A DNA stretch of 25,082 nt, taken from assembly GCA_025201805.1 (NCBI GenBank), contig MU619381.1:56376-81457 (forward strand). The letters are read 5' to 3'. The DNA is from Parasitella parasitica (Eukaryota; Mucoromycota; Mucoromycetes; Mucorales; Mucoraceae). This document shows positions 8,907 to 22,060 of the stretch, piece after piece. The notes under the pieces are model-generated. The model was given only the letters and a program-made list of their open reading frames with translations. It had not been told where the DNA came from and made no database searches. Position 1 is the stretch's first letter, and every line of letters begins with the position of its first letter. The position numbers were made by a program, and so were the translations under genes.

Positions 8907-10545
8907 TTTGTTACAAGTTTATTCAAGAAAAGTGTGGAGAAATGAAAAGTAGATGCCTTTGCTATTTCTTTTTAAAACAAACAATTACGAGCCTTGTGGG
9001 GGGGGGGACTAGTTTTTGATGGTGGATCCCCTCGCACACATGAAAGAGCAGGGGCAGACAGACTGATGGTTCAACGGGTATTGAAAGTAATTCAATACGT
9101 CACAATGCTGGTTGTGTTGGTATTGCTTCATTCAGTACAAGAACATCAAGGTATCGTAGAGTTTAGTGACAAAGGAGCAGCTATTCTAGCACGGATGTTA
9201 GGCAAAATATTAATCAATACAGTTGGGTGAACATTTTTGGCAATGGAAATGCACAGTGGCAAAGTTTCCCCATGAAATGTCTTGGTATTTGAGCTTTACT
9301 CTCGAAATACTGCAACTAGATTTTCGTTTGTGCTTGAAATCATCAAGAAATTTGATTTATTTCGTATAAAATACACCAGAGCCATATATTTTTAATGGCC
9401 ATTGCAGAGGTCTATTCCTCGTGTATCTAAATTTGTCGTAATATACTATCTACACCCGAATTCGCCCAGATGCCATGCTTAAATACGGACAGTGAGGTAA
9501 AAACGACATTGAGTCTTGCCCAGTGTATTCATGGGTTGTTTTTTTTTTCTTTCTCAAAACAATTATCAATTGCTGCAACCTGATTTCAATTTACGCGCTT
9601 ATTCACCAAGAAAGGGTTGGCATGATTCAGCACCAAGACATCCGATTCTGATTATCTTTGTCTCAGCATGTAGCCCATGAGTTGGACTATCGCTGATAGC
9701 TTCAAGATGTTGATTCGCATTAAAATCTGTCAAGAAACTCGAAATCGATTCTTTACATCCAAGCTCAGTGCTGTGCATTTTATTGTGTATACGAATATGG
9801 CTATATCTCATTCCAAAGGGATTCTCGTACAACGATATTTATATCACTTATATTCTTCAAATCATGCTCTTTTTATATCTTTTTAAAATACGAATTATAA
9901 TTTCTACCGTGTCGAGATGAAAGCCTTCTTACCACTATATACATTTGTGGAAATCAAGCCTATTTTAGCCTATCAGTAATAAAATATAAAATGGAGTAAC
10001 ATATAGCGATGGCAAACTGCTAAATAAAACCATGAAAGCCGCGAAATATGCAATTTATATACAATAAACATAGGCATAAAATTGCGCTGCCGCTAAAAAG
10101 CTTCAAGGAGATATGCAGGCACATTCAAATGTGTCAACAGATGGGAAATAGGAGTTTTGCTAGCTTCTGTATGCTTATTGTAAGACTGTTTCATTAACGC
10201 CAGATAATACAGTAATCCAATATCTATATATGATAAATAGGCCGGGCTGAATTGCCAAGCAAACCAGTTTACAGCCTCCCAAATGCGGTTGTTGTATGTA
10301 CCTGAAATATCCCGTTTCTTGGTGAGATTTGGGGTTTTAATGTGCATGTCGTTCTTTTCTGCAGCTGCTACATTGCATTTCTTTTGATTCAAGCCATGGG
10401 GCAATCTGTATAGCATAGTGTGCGAGATGACTTTTATTGATTAGGTTGTGTAATGAATATTTCTGTTCAGTTATTTAGGCCCAAATCATGAACGCAGTGT
10501 TAGGTGAGTTCATCGGCTTTCTGAGCTTTTTAGGTTTTTTTTTTT
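8907..10545. other. Gene-poor region upstream of ATP18, ending at an assembly gap
   Basis: The left end holds the promoter and leader of ATP18, with a G10 run at 8998-9007. The rest is AT-rich with no recognisable gene. One 107-codon minus-strand frame at 10093-10416 (tail contains WEAVNWFAWQFSPAYLSYID) has an unusual Trp-rich stretch but no family I recognise and no supporting signals; it may be a relic or chance. The sequence runs into T11 and then the N gap. Confidence 0.5.
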
Positions 10546-10940
10546 NNNNNNNNNNNNNNNNNNNNNNNNNNNNNNNNNNNNNNNNNNNNNNNNNNNNNNN
10601 NNNNNNNNNNNNNNNNNNNNNNNNNNNNNNNNNNNNNNNNNNNNNNNNNNNNNNNNNNNNNNNNNNNNNNNNNNNNNNNNNNNNNNNNNNNNNNNNNNNN
10701 NNNNNNNNNNNNNNNNNNNNNNNNNNNNNNNNNNNNNNNNNNNNNNNNNNNNNNNNNNNNNNNNNNNNNNNNNNNNNNNNNNNNNNNNNNNNNNNNNNNN
10801 NNNNNNNNNNNNNNNNNNNNNNNNNNNNNNNNNNNNNNNNNNNNNNNNNNNNNNNNNNNNNNNNNNNNNNNNNNNNNNNNNNNNNNNNNNNNNNNNNNNN
10901 NNNNNNNNNNNNNNNNNNNNNNNNNNNNNNNNNNNNNNNN
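10546..10940. other. Assembly gap (395 N) bordered by T11 and A14
   Basis: A run of N from 10546 to 10940. The left border is T11 (10535-10545) and the right border A14 (10941-10954), so homopolymers of opposite type face the gap. The 3' untranslated region of the casein kinase gene begins 30 bases to the right and probably extends into it. Nothing can be said about its content. Confidence 0.98.
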
Positions 10941-10970
10941 AAAAAAAAAAAAAAGGAGTGTTTTTGATAA

Positions 10971-12460
10971 CTATTGGCATAAACCGCATGATAATTTCTT
11001 CCAAAATCTAGACTTTTTCGGGCGATAGTGTTGTTGTTGTTGTTGTTGCTGCTGCTGTTGCTGCTGCTGCTGCTTTTGCTGTTGCTGCTGTTGCTGTGAG
11101 GACTCCTGTTGGATTGGACGTTGAGACTGATCTTTGGTATGATCGACGATCTTCTTATTAGTGGTGTGCTGACGGGTGCTGCGTTTTGACAGCGTCTGCC
11201 ATCCCCGTCCATTGTTGAGCAGCATCCAATCGTACACACCGTCGTCCTGTTCGCTCACTTTCTCGATGGCTTTGCTGAACAGCCCGCGCAAGAAATCGTA
11301 ATCAGGGGTTTCCTCGAAGCCTAATTTACGGACATACTGAAGGTATATACCAAATTCCTCTGGTAACTTGTTGGAAAATGCCGTTTTAGATCTACATGTA
11401 ACATTGCTGCTTACCTGGGTATCCATCACAGAGATCTTTAATGGCAGTCGTTTGCTTTTTCTCGCCAATTTTCTCGTATTTTTGTTTATTGGTAGCAGCC
11501 TTCAAGCCCTGCCAAGGCAAAGAGCCTCTCAAAAAGTACATGAAAACATGGCCCAGAGATTCCAGATCATCACGACGAGATTGTTCTAAGAGAGAATGAA
11601 ATAGAATAAATTATCCGACTGCTGCTGTTACTTGTACCACTAGGGGATAGGAACATTATATAGTACCTCTTCCTAAATGAGTGTTGATGCTCATGTAACG
11701 GGCAGTGCCAGATAAGCTCTTTCTTTCACGGTAGGGGATGTGCTGCTTGGTCTTGGCGTCTCTGTACAGCTTGGCCATACCAAAATCGACCATGAATATC
11801 TGATTTTCTGTGTCTGTCCCAGGCTTTCCAATCAAAAAATTATCTGGTTTGATGTCTCTGTAGATGAGATTTTTCTCATGGATTGATTCGACTCTTGTCA
11901 GCTAGCAGCAGGGAGATGCGGATGAATACAACAATAAACTCTGGTCAGTGTGTTTAAAACTTATTACCATTTCTATAGCGAGCATAGCGGTGGTTTTGAC
12001 GCTGAAACGTCTGCCGCAGGTATCAAACATGTCTTCAAGACTGGGACCTAATAAATCAATGACCAAAATGTTGTGAAGTCCTTCCTGGCCGAAATAGTAG
12101 GCTGTTGGTATACCCTCTATAATAGTTTGAGTACATCTCTCCCTGCTTATCTCTGGAAATCTTACTGCATCCTGCCAGCGTTTTGTATGCTCGATATTCG
12201 TCTCTCAATTGCGGTGCATCGCTCTTTCTAGGCTCAAACTTGATAGCGACTGGCTGGTTATTAAGCAAATTGATACCTGTAGAGAGAGAGAGAGAGAAAG
12301 AGCGCTGTCAGAGGGGACAAGGCACATTTGACTGTATGACACTACCTTCATAGATGATTCCAAAGCTTCCTTCGCCAATTTTCTTTCCCACTTTGTAATG
12401 TACACCGACTACATTATGTGAATTGCCTGGACTAGCAGCTGCTGCAGATGAAGTAGGCAT
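10971..12460 (-). CDS. Casein kinase I family protein kinase with poly-Gln tail, 389 aa
   Basis: Six exons on the minus strand: 12346-12460, 12166-12276, 11968-12116, 11667-11901, 11415-11585 and 10971-11359 (introns 69, 49, 66, 81 and 55 nt); 390 codons with stop. Kinase features in order are the glycine loop GEGSFG (29-34), VAIK with Lys51, YRDIKPDN with catalytic Asp141, DFG at Asp164, and [20 protein letters not shown], where SIN replaces the usual APE and is the CK1 hallmark. The catalytic domain ends near residue 310. The tail is basic and then Gln-rich (roughly 349-370, CAG/CAA codons at 11029-11100) and ends KKLSCGLCQ. Yeast Yck1/2 kinases end in palmitoylated cysteines, so the C385/C388 pair may tether this enzyme to membrane, although the match is imperfect. 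CK1 enzymes phosphorylate acidic or pre-phosphorylated Ser/Thr sites in trafficking, nutrient and cell-cycle control. The 5' flank carries a T121 tract on the plus strand. Confidence 0.95.
11029..11100 (-). repeat. CAG/CAA trinucleotide repeat in the casein kinase gene
   Basis: Nearly pure CAA/CAG codons on the minus strand, coding about 7 Gln, one Lys and about 14 Gln near the C-terminus of the kinase. Mixed CAA/CAG interruptions reduce slippage compared with pure CAG. Length is likely to vary between strains. Confidence 0.85.
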
Positions 12461-15459
<2,999 letters not shown>

Positions 15460-18400
15460 TTATCTTTGCTGCTGTTGCTGCTGTCCCCTGAGCATTGGTG
15501 ACGGAGCCACAGCATCCATAGGAGGCGGGGGAGTTGCTGACTGTTGTGGAGCTTGATGCTGATGCTGTAGAGGAGGTCCTTGGAACTGCTGACGAGCACT
15601 ATAGAAGCCAGCGCTTGTATTTGAGGAAGGAGGAGGAGGACCTTCCATGCCTCTCAGTGGGGGTGGAGGGGTAGCGTTCTTCAGTGGTGGAGATACATGT
15701 TGCTGCAGAGACGCTGCAACATACGTTGAAGCGGGTGGAGCATTCGCAAAGGGAGTCGTTACTTTCTTGGTTGGTCCACCAGCTACTGGAGGTGCTTTCT
15801 TTTTGAGGCTAGCAAGCATTGGGGGATCATTCCATGCACCAGCAGCCTTTGGTGGTGGCGTGGTTTTATTAATAACAGGGACTGGAGCAACGGGTGGTGT
15901 ATATTGAGGTTGAGCATACTGCTGTTGAGGAACATAAGCCTGAGGTTGTTGGCTGTATTGAGCAGTATTAGCCGCATAATAGTTTGTGGATTGAGCTGCA
16001 GGTGAGAATGGTTTTTCGGGTCGGTAGTTTTGATAGGCATTTACTTGTTGCGGCTGCAAATCGTAAGAGGTTTGTTGAGCTCCAGGTCCAGGTTTTTGCT
16101 GCTGCTGCTGCGCTTCTTGTTCGCCAGATATTAGCTTTTTTTCAAAGGGGAAGGAAGGTTCGACATAATGGCGAGCCTGGCTCGCATTTGCATGATACAC
16201 CCTATCACGAACAACCGAGTCTTTGCTGATGCTAAATTTGTCCGCGGAGAAATTGGCAGGAGTCAAGTTTATGTATTTTAATGCAACATCAAGCCTGCCC
16301 TGAGTAGCCATGAACTCAGCGTATTCACAGTACTTGTTGTAAAGAGCAGCGAGCACATATGAATTGGCCACTGAATTTTTACCAGCGAGAGCGCCGTCGT
16401 TATAGTCGATCGCCTCACGGAAGATTGTAACCTTGTCAATCAATCCTTGCAGTCTAGCACCATAGGTAGTAGAATCTTTATCGACACCGTCCTGGCCTTC
16501 AAAATCGTTGATCCAAGCCTTGCAAACTTTTTGCAAATTGCCAGCAGCAAGATAAAAGAGGTTGGCATTTTTCCGCAGCTCATGGTCGCTTTGTTCTGAA
16601 AGACGGTCGCCCAAAACTTCACAAAGGGGCCCAAAGTCCTTGGACTCAGCAAATGTGCACAAAACCACTAGAATGGACGACCATTCGTCAACATCAACGT
16701 CTCTCACTACAGACGCCAAGTCTTCCTCCATGACGCCTTGCAAAAGACGCAGATAAGCACACTTTTTTGATTGATGTGCAAAATATATCCTTTGTGTACG
16801 AGCCAATAAATCACTTCCGCCGCAGATTGCAAACAGCAAAGCGTCTGAGTATCTTTGAGACGCTAGACAGGCATTGACGGCAGACTCAAAGTCACCAAGC
16901 ATAGTCGCACGAGTGATTAAACGATCAGTTTCGTTGCTGGTCTCGGGGTAAAGATTGAAAGGCCCACTGACAATGGCTTCTACGAGAGGCAAAGAAATGG
17001 CTCCAGAAGGGCCCGCTTCGGCAGCGCTTGATTGTTCAGCTGCAACTTGGCCAAAGAACGAATCATCAACACCATCCGTCTCGGACTGTGCAAACAAGGT
17101 GGACGCAGTGTCGCCCGGAGAGATCTCAGTAGCCGAATCCACCATCTCCTCTGTCTCTACAGACGTACTGTCATGTTGCATTTCGGATCCACCTTGATTT
17201 GAAGAAGCTGTGACATCGGCAGCCTTCTTCTTTTCAAAAAGTTCATTAGCAGCAGCAACAACTTGTTCTCGTTCAAACCCAAGATATCTGATCAGTTGCT
17301 CGCGAGCATTGTCAGAGAACAAAGCCTTCAACACTTGCCAGTCATTTTTATCTGCTCCAATTTGAATACGTTCTTCGATCAAAGCTTCGATGGCACTTTG
17401 TGATTTGGTAGCAGATTCCAACTGCTCTGAACGCTTCACAATCTCGGGATCAGTTTCAATAACTGTCACTTTGACGACAGAACGTGCCATATGGTGTGGA
17501 GGACTAACATTTTTTATAGGAGTTGCAGATGCAGTAGTAGCAGTAGCAGTGGGCTGCCATGATTTGTTGTTGAATATTACAAGCTTACCGCTGAATCCAA
17601 AGGAAGCACCTACTGGACGACGAAGCCATTTAGGGGGATGCTTGAGCTCCAAAGACTTCACAGGCAAAAGAGCTGTCTCGAGTGGGCCATCAAGCAATGG
17701 GGCAGCAGATACATTGTAGTTTTCTTGGCAACCTTGAATCGATGATACATCAATCTACGCAGAGCGTTAGCGAAAACTCCCTGGATAGTGTAACGTTGAT
17801 ATACTTACAGAGCCATCAAAAGACGCAGTTGCCAAGAGATCAGGGTTGCGAGGACACCACTTGGCAGCAAATGTCCACTTGGTATTGGTTGCCAGCTCGC
17901 CGTTCAGCTCGCCCGTATTGGGGTTCCAGCAAAGGGTCTTGCAGTCTCTTCCACTTGAGATCAACAAATCAGCGTCTTGTCTGCACCACGATATATCAAG
18001 GACCCCCTTGGCATGACCTGCTAATGTCTTTTCGGGTGAATGCGCATGTCGAAGATCCCATAGTGAAATGATAGGGTGTTGGTCATCGTCCGATGCAGTA
18101 ATAAGTTGAGTAGCCTATTCATATAAGGGTTAAACGGAAGCCTCTCTTTAAAAAAGCAAAAAATACCACTTACAACGTCGGGATGCCATGCAATAGCAGA
18201 AACCGACCTTCTTCCGCCTGTCAGCGTATTTTGTCCCGCATATGCCAGTGCCATCACTTCCTTTTTGTTGCGGAGATCCCATACCACTGTGTAACCGTTG
18301 GTGGATGCAGTAGATAAAATGTGCTGTACTTGACAATTCCATGCGACGCTGCTGATATCATCCATCTTTGCAGAACGAGCACCCGGCGTATAAGGCGTAT

Positions 18401-19070
18401 TAGGATTATTCAAATCCCAGATAAATATCTGTGTAAAAAATTGAGTCATCCCCCCCCCCTTCACATAATGCACCTGATGATGTTGTCCTTTACCTCACTG
18501 TTGCTGCCAGCGGAAGCCAGCAAGTTGTTTTGGAATACATTGAAATCAAGAGTTTTTAATGTGCCAGTATGGGTCGACTTTTTAAGGATGCTAATGTCTT
18601 GGGTGCTGTTTCAAAGCGCATTAGCATTTTTGAGCAGCTACATGTCTACCTAAAAAAAAAAAAAAAGGTCTACAAACCTTTTGTCATCGAGGATGGCAGA
18701 CGCATCAAACAGCTCAAGCTCTCCGTTCTCCATGCCACCAGCAATGATACCGTGAGGTTTCTCGGCAGTAACATGTCCCCAAGCTAGAGTATTGAACCTA
18801 TGCCAATCCCAAGATGATTAGACTAGACTGGCTGATATAACATTATTTTCACCTGTATTGTTACCTGGAGCTGGTGCTAACTCTCTGGGCGGTTTCTAGG
18901 CTATTTGACTCGGGATTAAGGTCCAACTTGAAGATCTCTAGAGCAGACGCGTTGGAGAAAGAATCATCCATAGTGCCAGCCAAAGTGCCAGTGGCAACCA
19001 TGGGAATTTCATGTCCTGGATTCCAAGCGAATGTCGCAGTGCGACGAATGTTGTTCAATTTTCTTGTCAT
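15460..19070 (-). CDS. SEC31: COPII outer coat protein Sec31, 1097 aa
   Basis: Six exons on the minus strand: 18865-19070, 18678-18797, 18494-18605, 18174-18428, 17809-18114 and 15460-17754 (introns 67, 72, 65, 59 and 54 nt), 1098 codons with stop. Sec31 pairs with Sec13 to form the outer cage of COPII vesicles leaving the ER. Exons 1-5 encode the N-terminal WD40 propeller (RTATFAWNPG, SNSEIFIWDLNNPNTPYTPG, MDDISSVAWNCQVQHIL, TNGYTVVWDLRNKKEV, TKWTFAAKWCPRNPDLLATA). The middle is a helical solenoid (about 400-810, such as RATMLGDFESAVNACLASQR), followed by a Gln/Pro-rich region. GAWNDPP at W974-N975 matches the Trp-Asn pair of the active fragment that contacts Sec23-Sar1 and stimulates GTP hydrolysis. 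The protein ends in RGQQQQQQR and tandem stops, without the usual C-terminal SRA1-like helical domain. Start ATG 19070 (MTRKLNNIRRTA) fits the family; an in-frame ATG at 19097 would add nine residues. Confidence 0.96.
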
Positions 19071-19863
19071 GTTGAAAGAAAAAAGCAAGTTGTACAAAAA
19101 TCAAGAGGAACTCTCTTTTTATAATCAGCTGCTATGTATGATGCAGATTTGGCAAAACAATGTCTAATGCTGCTAGTCATTTGAATAGAGCGGATGCTTT
19201 GCAAATAGATTGTCGGTGGCAAAGATTTTGCTGGTTCTGAGGGATCCCTGCCATCTATTTGTGTCGCTTGCAGTTTAAGCAGCCAAAATCATGCCTCGGT
19301 ATACCTAAAGATTCGTTTTGTCTGTTAACGGTTGCCTCTTTTGTATTTTGGCTTTATTCAAGTTGCTGTGTACGGATGCAAGTATAATGATCAAGTGTAA
19401 ATAAATCAAAAAAAAAAATAGCAATAGCAATAGTAATTGCTTTCAACAATCTGGCCAGCAGTTGTAGAGGATATGTCTTTTCGCCTCAATAATCTAGCAA
19501 TATGCGCAAACAGCAGGCTTCAAGTGTTTATCACCGTAGCAAACAGAGATTTGACGGAGTAATGTATTCTATTGCATTGTTTCAAGTATCTTCTGGATAC
19601 CCACTCGAGAGTATGGGTTAACAGATGTTCTAATGTACCTGAGCATTTGGGATGTACCACAAACGCCCTATTTCAACTTCTTTCAGGGCACTTTATAGGA
19701 GCAATCGCTGCTCTCCACACGTCACCTAATGTGAGCAGTCTTTCTCTTCTTCTTTTTTTTCCTGTTTTCATTCAACACATTACAATAAGCTATTCGTCTT
19801 TTAAAACAGTGGTTCCTTCGTTTTTTCCCGTTAGAAACTATTTGATTTGTGCTTATTTACAAT
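19071..19863. promoter_or_regulatory. Divergent intergenic region between SEC31 and the 171-aa gene
   Basis: Nearly 800 bp between two start codons pointing away from each other, so it should hold both promoters. It contains A9-type runs (19408-19417) and a CT-rich stretch at 19739-19765 (TTTCTCTTCTTCTTTTTTTTCC) about 100 bp before the ATG at 19864, the usual fungal promoter pyrimidine tract. A 100-codon plus frame at 19572-19874 is not convincing as a gene. Confidence 0.4.
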
Positions 19864-20610
19864 ATGGCTGGTAGTTATAAACAAGTACAGCTGATGGCCT
19901 TTGCTTAATTGCGTTTTTCCGCTAGGAAACAATTCTAAAAAGACTCCTGAAAGAAGAGATTCCTCAATGTATAAACAACAACAAAGAAAAAACTCGGCAG
20001 GTATTTTCAAATTATTTTAATCAAACGCTGATTTTCCTCAACGCTTGGAAATATTAGGCGGCACTGTAACAAAGAAAGATACGATAGCACATCCTAATAC
20101 CAGCAATACCAAAATTCTCAATCCCAAAGCTCAACAGGCTGCAGGAGCGGCTATTTTATCGGCTGTTATTTCACCACAACCATCAGGCTTGGTCCAAGCG
20201 CAACCAGAATCCGTTGGTGCTAATGGATTTAATAGAGCAGAGCTTGTAGAGTTTTTAAATATGCGTAAATATACAATGCTTGATCGAATAAAGGACAGTT
20301 AATGACAATACATGCAATTTTTATTAGGTTATTCTGATGCATTGACGGCTTATCACGATACCAATCTAGACCCCAAGATGAGACCTGAAAAATACGAAAG
20401 CGCTAAACCAACCATGGTATCGGCTTGGGGCAAAAACATCAATGGAGCGCCATCTGCTTGGGGTCAGCAATCTCAACATCAAATAAAAGGTAAATTCAGC
20501 ATATAATGTGTGATTATGCAAAGAGTCATTTATTGTTCTTTTTAGAGACACCAAACGGCCTCATGGCAAATGGCCTTGATTTTCTAGGCGAATTAAATAA
20601 AAAGTTCTAA
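19864..20610 (+). CDS. Uncharacterised Asn/Gln/Ala-rich protein, 171 aa, five exons
   Basis: Exons 19864-19870, 19926-20000, 20058-20264, 20328-20489 and 20546-20610 join into 172 codons with stop. The first exon has only seven coding bases (ATG GCT G). The product begins MAGNNSKKTPERRDSSMYKQ, a basic polar start, then a stretch with ILNPKAQQAAGAAILSAVIS, a conserved-looking core NGFNRAELVEFLNMRYSDAL, then two SAWG motifs (VSAWGKN, PSAWGQQ), ending NGLDFLGELNKKF. There is no signal peptide, membrane segment or catalytic motif. FNRAELV resembles the eIF4E-binding pattern Y-x4-L-hydrophobic with Phe for Tyr, and WG dipeptides occur in Argonaute-binding proteins; both are weak hints only. A second donor at 20298 in place of 20265 keeps the frame and adds 11 residues (182 aa). 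The stop codon overlaps that of the Yippee gene. I do not recognise the family. Splicing in frame at four introns supports a real gene. Confidence 0.7.
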
Positions 20611-21038
20611 TCCCATTCGAAATCCTTCACAACTCTGGACTTTTCAACAATGTATCTCCCTTCTTTATACTTTTGCGGCTCATCTAGCGCTCTGAGATAC
20701 TTCCAGCCGATCTTGATGTGGCATTGATTACAGATAATGTCTGCTACTGTATGAATTCCTGTCCGTAGCATCCTCTCTTCTCTTGTACCTACGATTATAT
20801 TACTGATAGCATCCACAAGATATGCAGGGCCGTTCTTATTTCAAAAGACAAATTGAGTTTTCTTTTACAACATTTCATATCATATTTATCGTATCTATCT
20901 TACTCGGCCCTGAAATTTCCTTGATATAATTGAGTTTTGGTCTATTAGGTGACAATGGCATGAATTACAAGAATAGATTTGCTTGGATGTCAGGTAGTTT
21001 CGATGCTTTTGCTTCTGACCGTCCATTCGTTTAAACAT
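20607..21038 (-). CDS. Yippee-like zinc-binding protein (YPEL/Moh1 family), 120 aa
   Basis: Two exons on the minus strand, 20904-21038 and 20607-20834, with a 69-nt intron (GTAAGA..ATAAG) in phase 0. The product has the exact family spacing C-x2-C-x52-C-x2-C: C24 and C27 in YSCNSCHCHL and C80 and C83 in DIICNQC. Other family segments are SRKFQGRNGPAYLVDAISNI, REERMLRTGIHTVADI, IGWKYLRALDEPQKYKEGRY and the closing KDFEWD. The length matches animal YPEL and yeast Moh1 (about 120). The fold is a cereblon-like beta-tent that binds one zinc. In yeast Moh1 is part of the GID/CTLH ubiquitin-ligase network; in animals YPELs are linked to spindle and growth control. The start at 21038 gives the family length; ATG 21026 is an alternative four codons inside. 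Its 3' end overlaps the 171-aa gene on the other strand, with AATAAA (minus) at 20529-20534 inside that gene's last intron. Confidence 0.95.
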
Positions 21039-21078
21039 GTTAAGATTAAAAAGAGGAATGTAAAAAGAGAGCGAGGGA

Positions 21079-21132
21079 GACGTATATAAAATCAGATGAG
21101 AAAACAAATCATTCGCAAATATCCTTATATGG
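21079..21132 (-). promoter_or_regulatory. Yippee gene promoter elements: TATA-like and CArG box
   Basis: Upstream of the Yippee start, the plus strand reads GTATATAAAA (about 21081-21090), a TATA-like element in reverse sense, and CCTTATATGG at 21123-21132. The latter is a perfect CArg-type palindrome CC(A/T)6GG, the site of MADS-box/SRF factors, about 85 bp before the ATG. Functional use is inference. Confidence 0.35.
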
Positions 21133-22060
21133 GTATACAGCAATGCCATGATACTGCACAGCTGGTAAAGCTTGTCTGTTTTAAAGAGAAATCAGTCTCT
21201 CGAATTCTTTATCAGATCGTCATTTAGGTCTAAATGAATGCTTACGAAAGTAGCAGTTGGTTACAGTTTCGTCTAGTAATCTCACTACTTAACCAAAGGG
21301 AACAAACGTCCTCATTTCTATAATCATCTACAGTACCTCTTCCGTCTTCAAAGAAGAAGTTGCTACTCATTTGGGTGCCATGGAACTAAAAGAATTTAGC
21401 TTGTTGAAAATAAAATTAGGGTGGTACCACTGTATAATGATTTCGGATACCTGATCTGCAACCATAAATTATCGCAATATTCAAAAAAAGAAAAAAAAGA
21501 AACTGACACAAAGCACACCATAATAACCAAGATCAAAACATAACTGGCTATTTGCGCCGTAAGTATCCTCTATAATGTAACTATGAAAGACAGTAGTAAG
21601 GAGCAATTTTTCCGCATATGTATTGTGTTGAGAGATATTGGTATTCGAGTTCTATATCTTCAGGGCGAATCGCCTACTTTCACGAATGGTAGATTGTGGT
21701 AAACAAAGCCAGCACTTTTTGTTACATCAATAACATGCTATAGGTCTTGTAACCAGATCAAGGGGCTAAGGCTAATGTGCGTGGAGAAATCAGGGATTTA
21801 CAGCGCATGCTCTATGTAGTAGACCTTAGTTACAGCCGTACATTATGACGCTAGCGCATAATGTTGGTTTATATGAATACATCCAAAAGATGTATTTTTA
21901 ATAAAAGTGTAACTCTTGGGTAGATTCATTTTACTGACTTATTTTGCCACAATATTTTTGCTATCGCTGACAACTAGATTCCGTTGGATCATGATGTGAA
22001 ATACATTCACTATGATGATTTGCATTCCACTTCTAGATTCATCCAGTTACATTAAATGAA

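Noticed and set aside
11029-11100. Short GTT/GCT repeats resembling a CRISPR-like array
   Set aside because: They are CAA/CAG codons of the kinase poly-Gln tract on the other strand, with no spacers.
10475-11239. Long open frames running through the N block
   Set aside because: They are open only because N codons contain no stops; the right-hand part is an alternate frame of the casein kinase tail (Ser/Asn runs from shifted CAG repeats).
18606-18666. Alternative acceptor TTTAG after the poly-U run in SEC31 intron 2
   Set aside because: Using it brings in-frame stops before the next conserved WD40 strand; the acceptor at 18606-18607 restores the family sequence.
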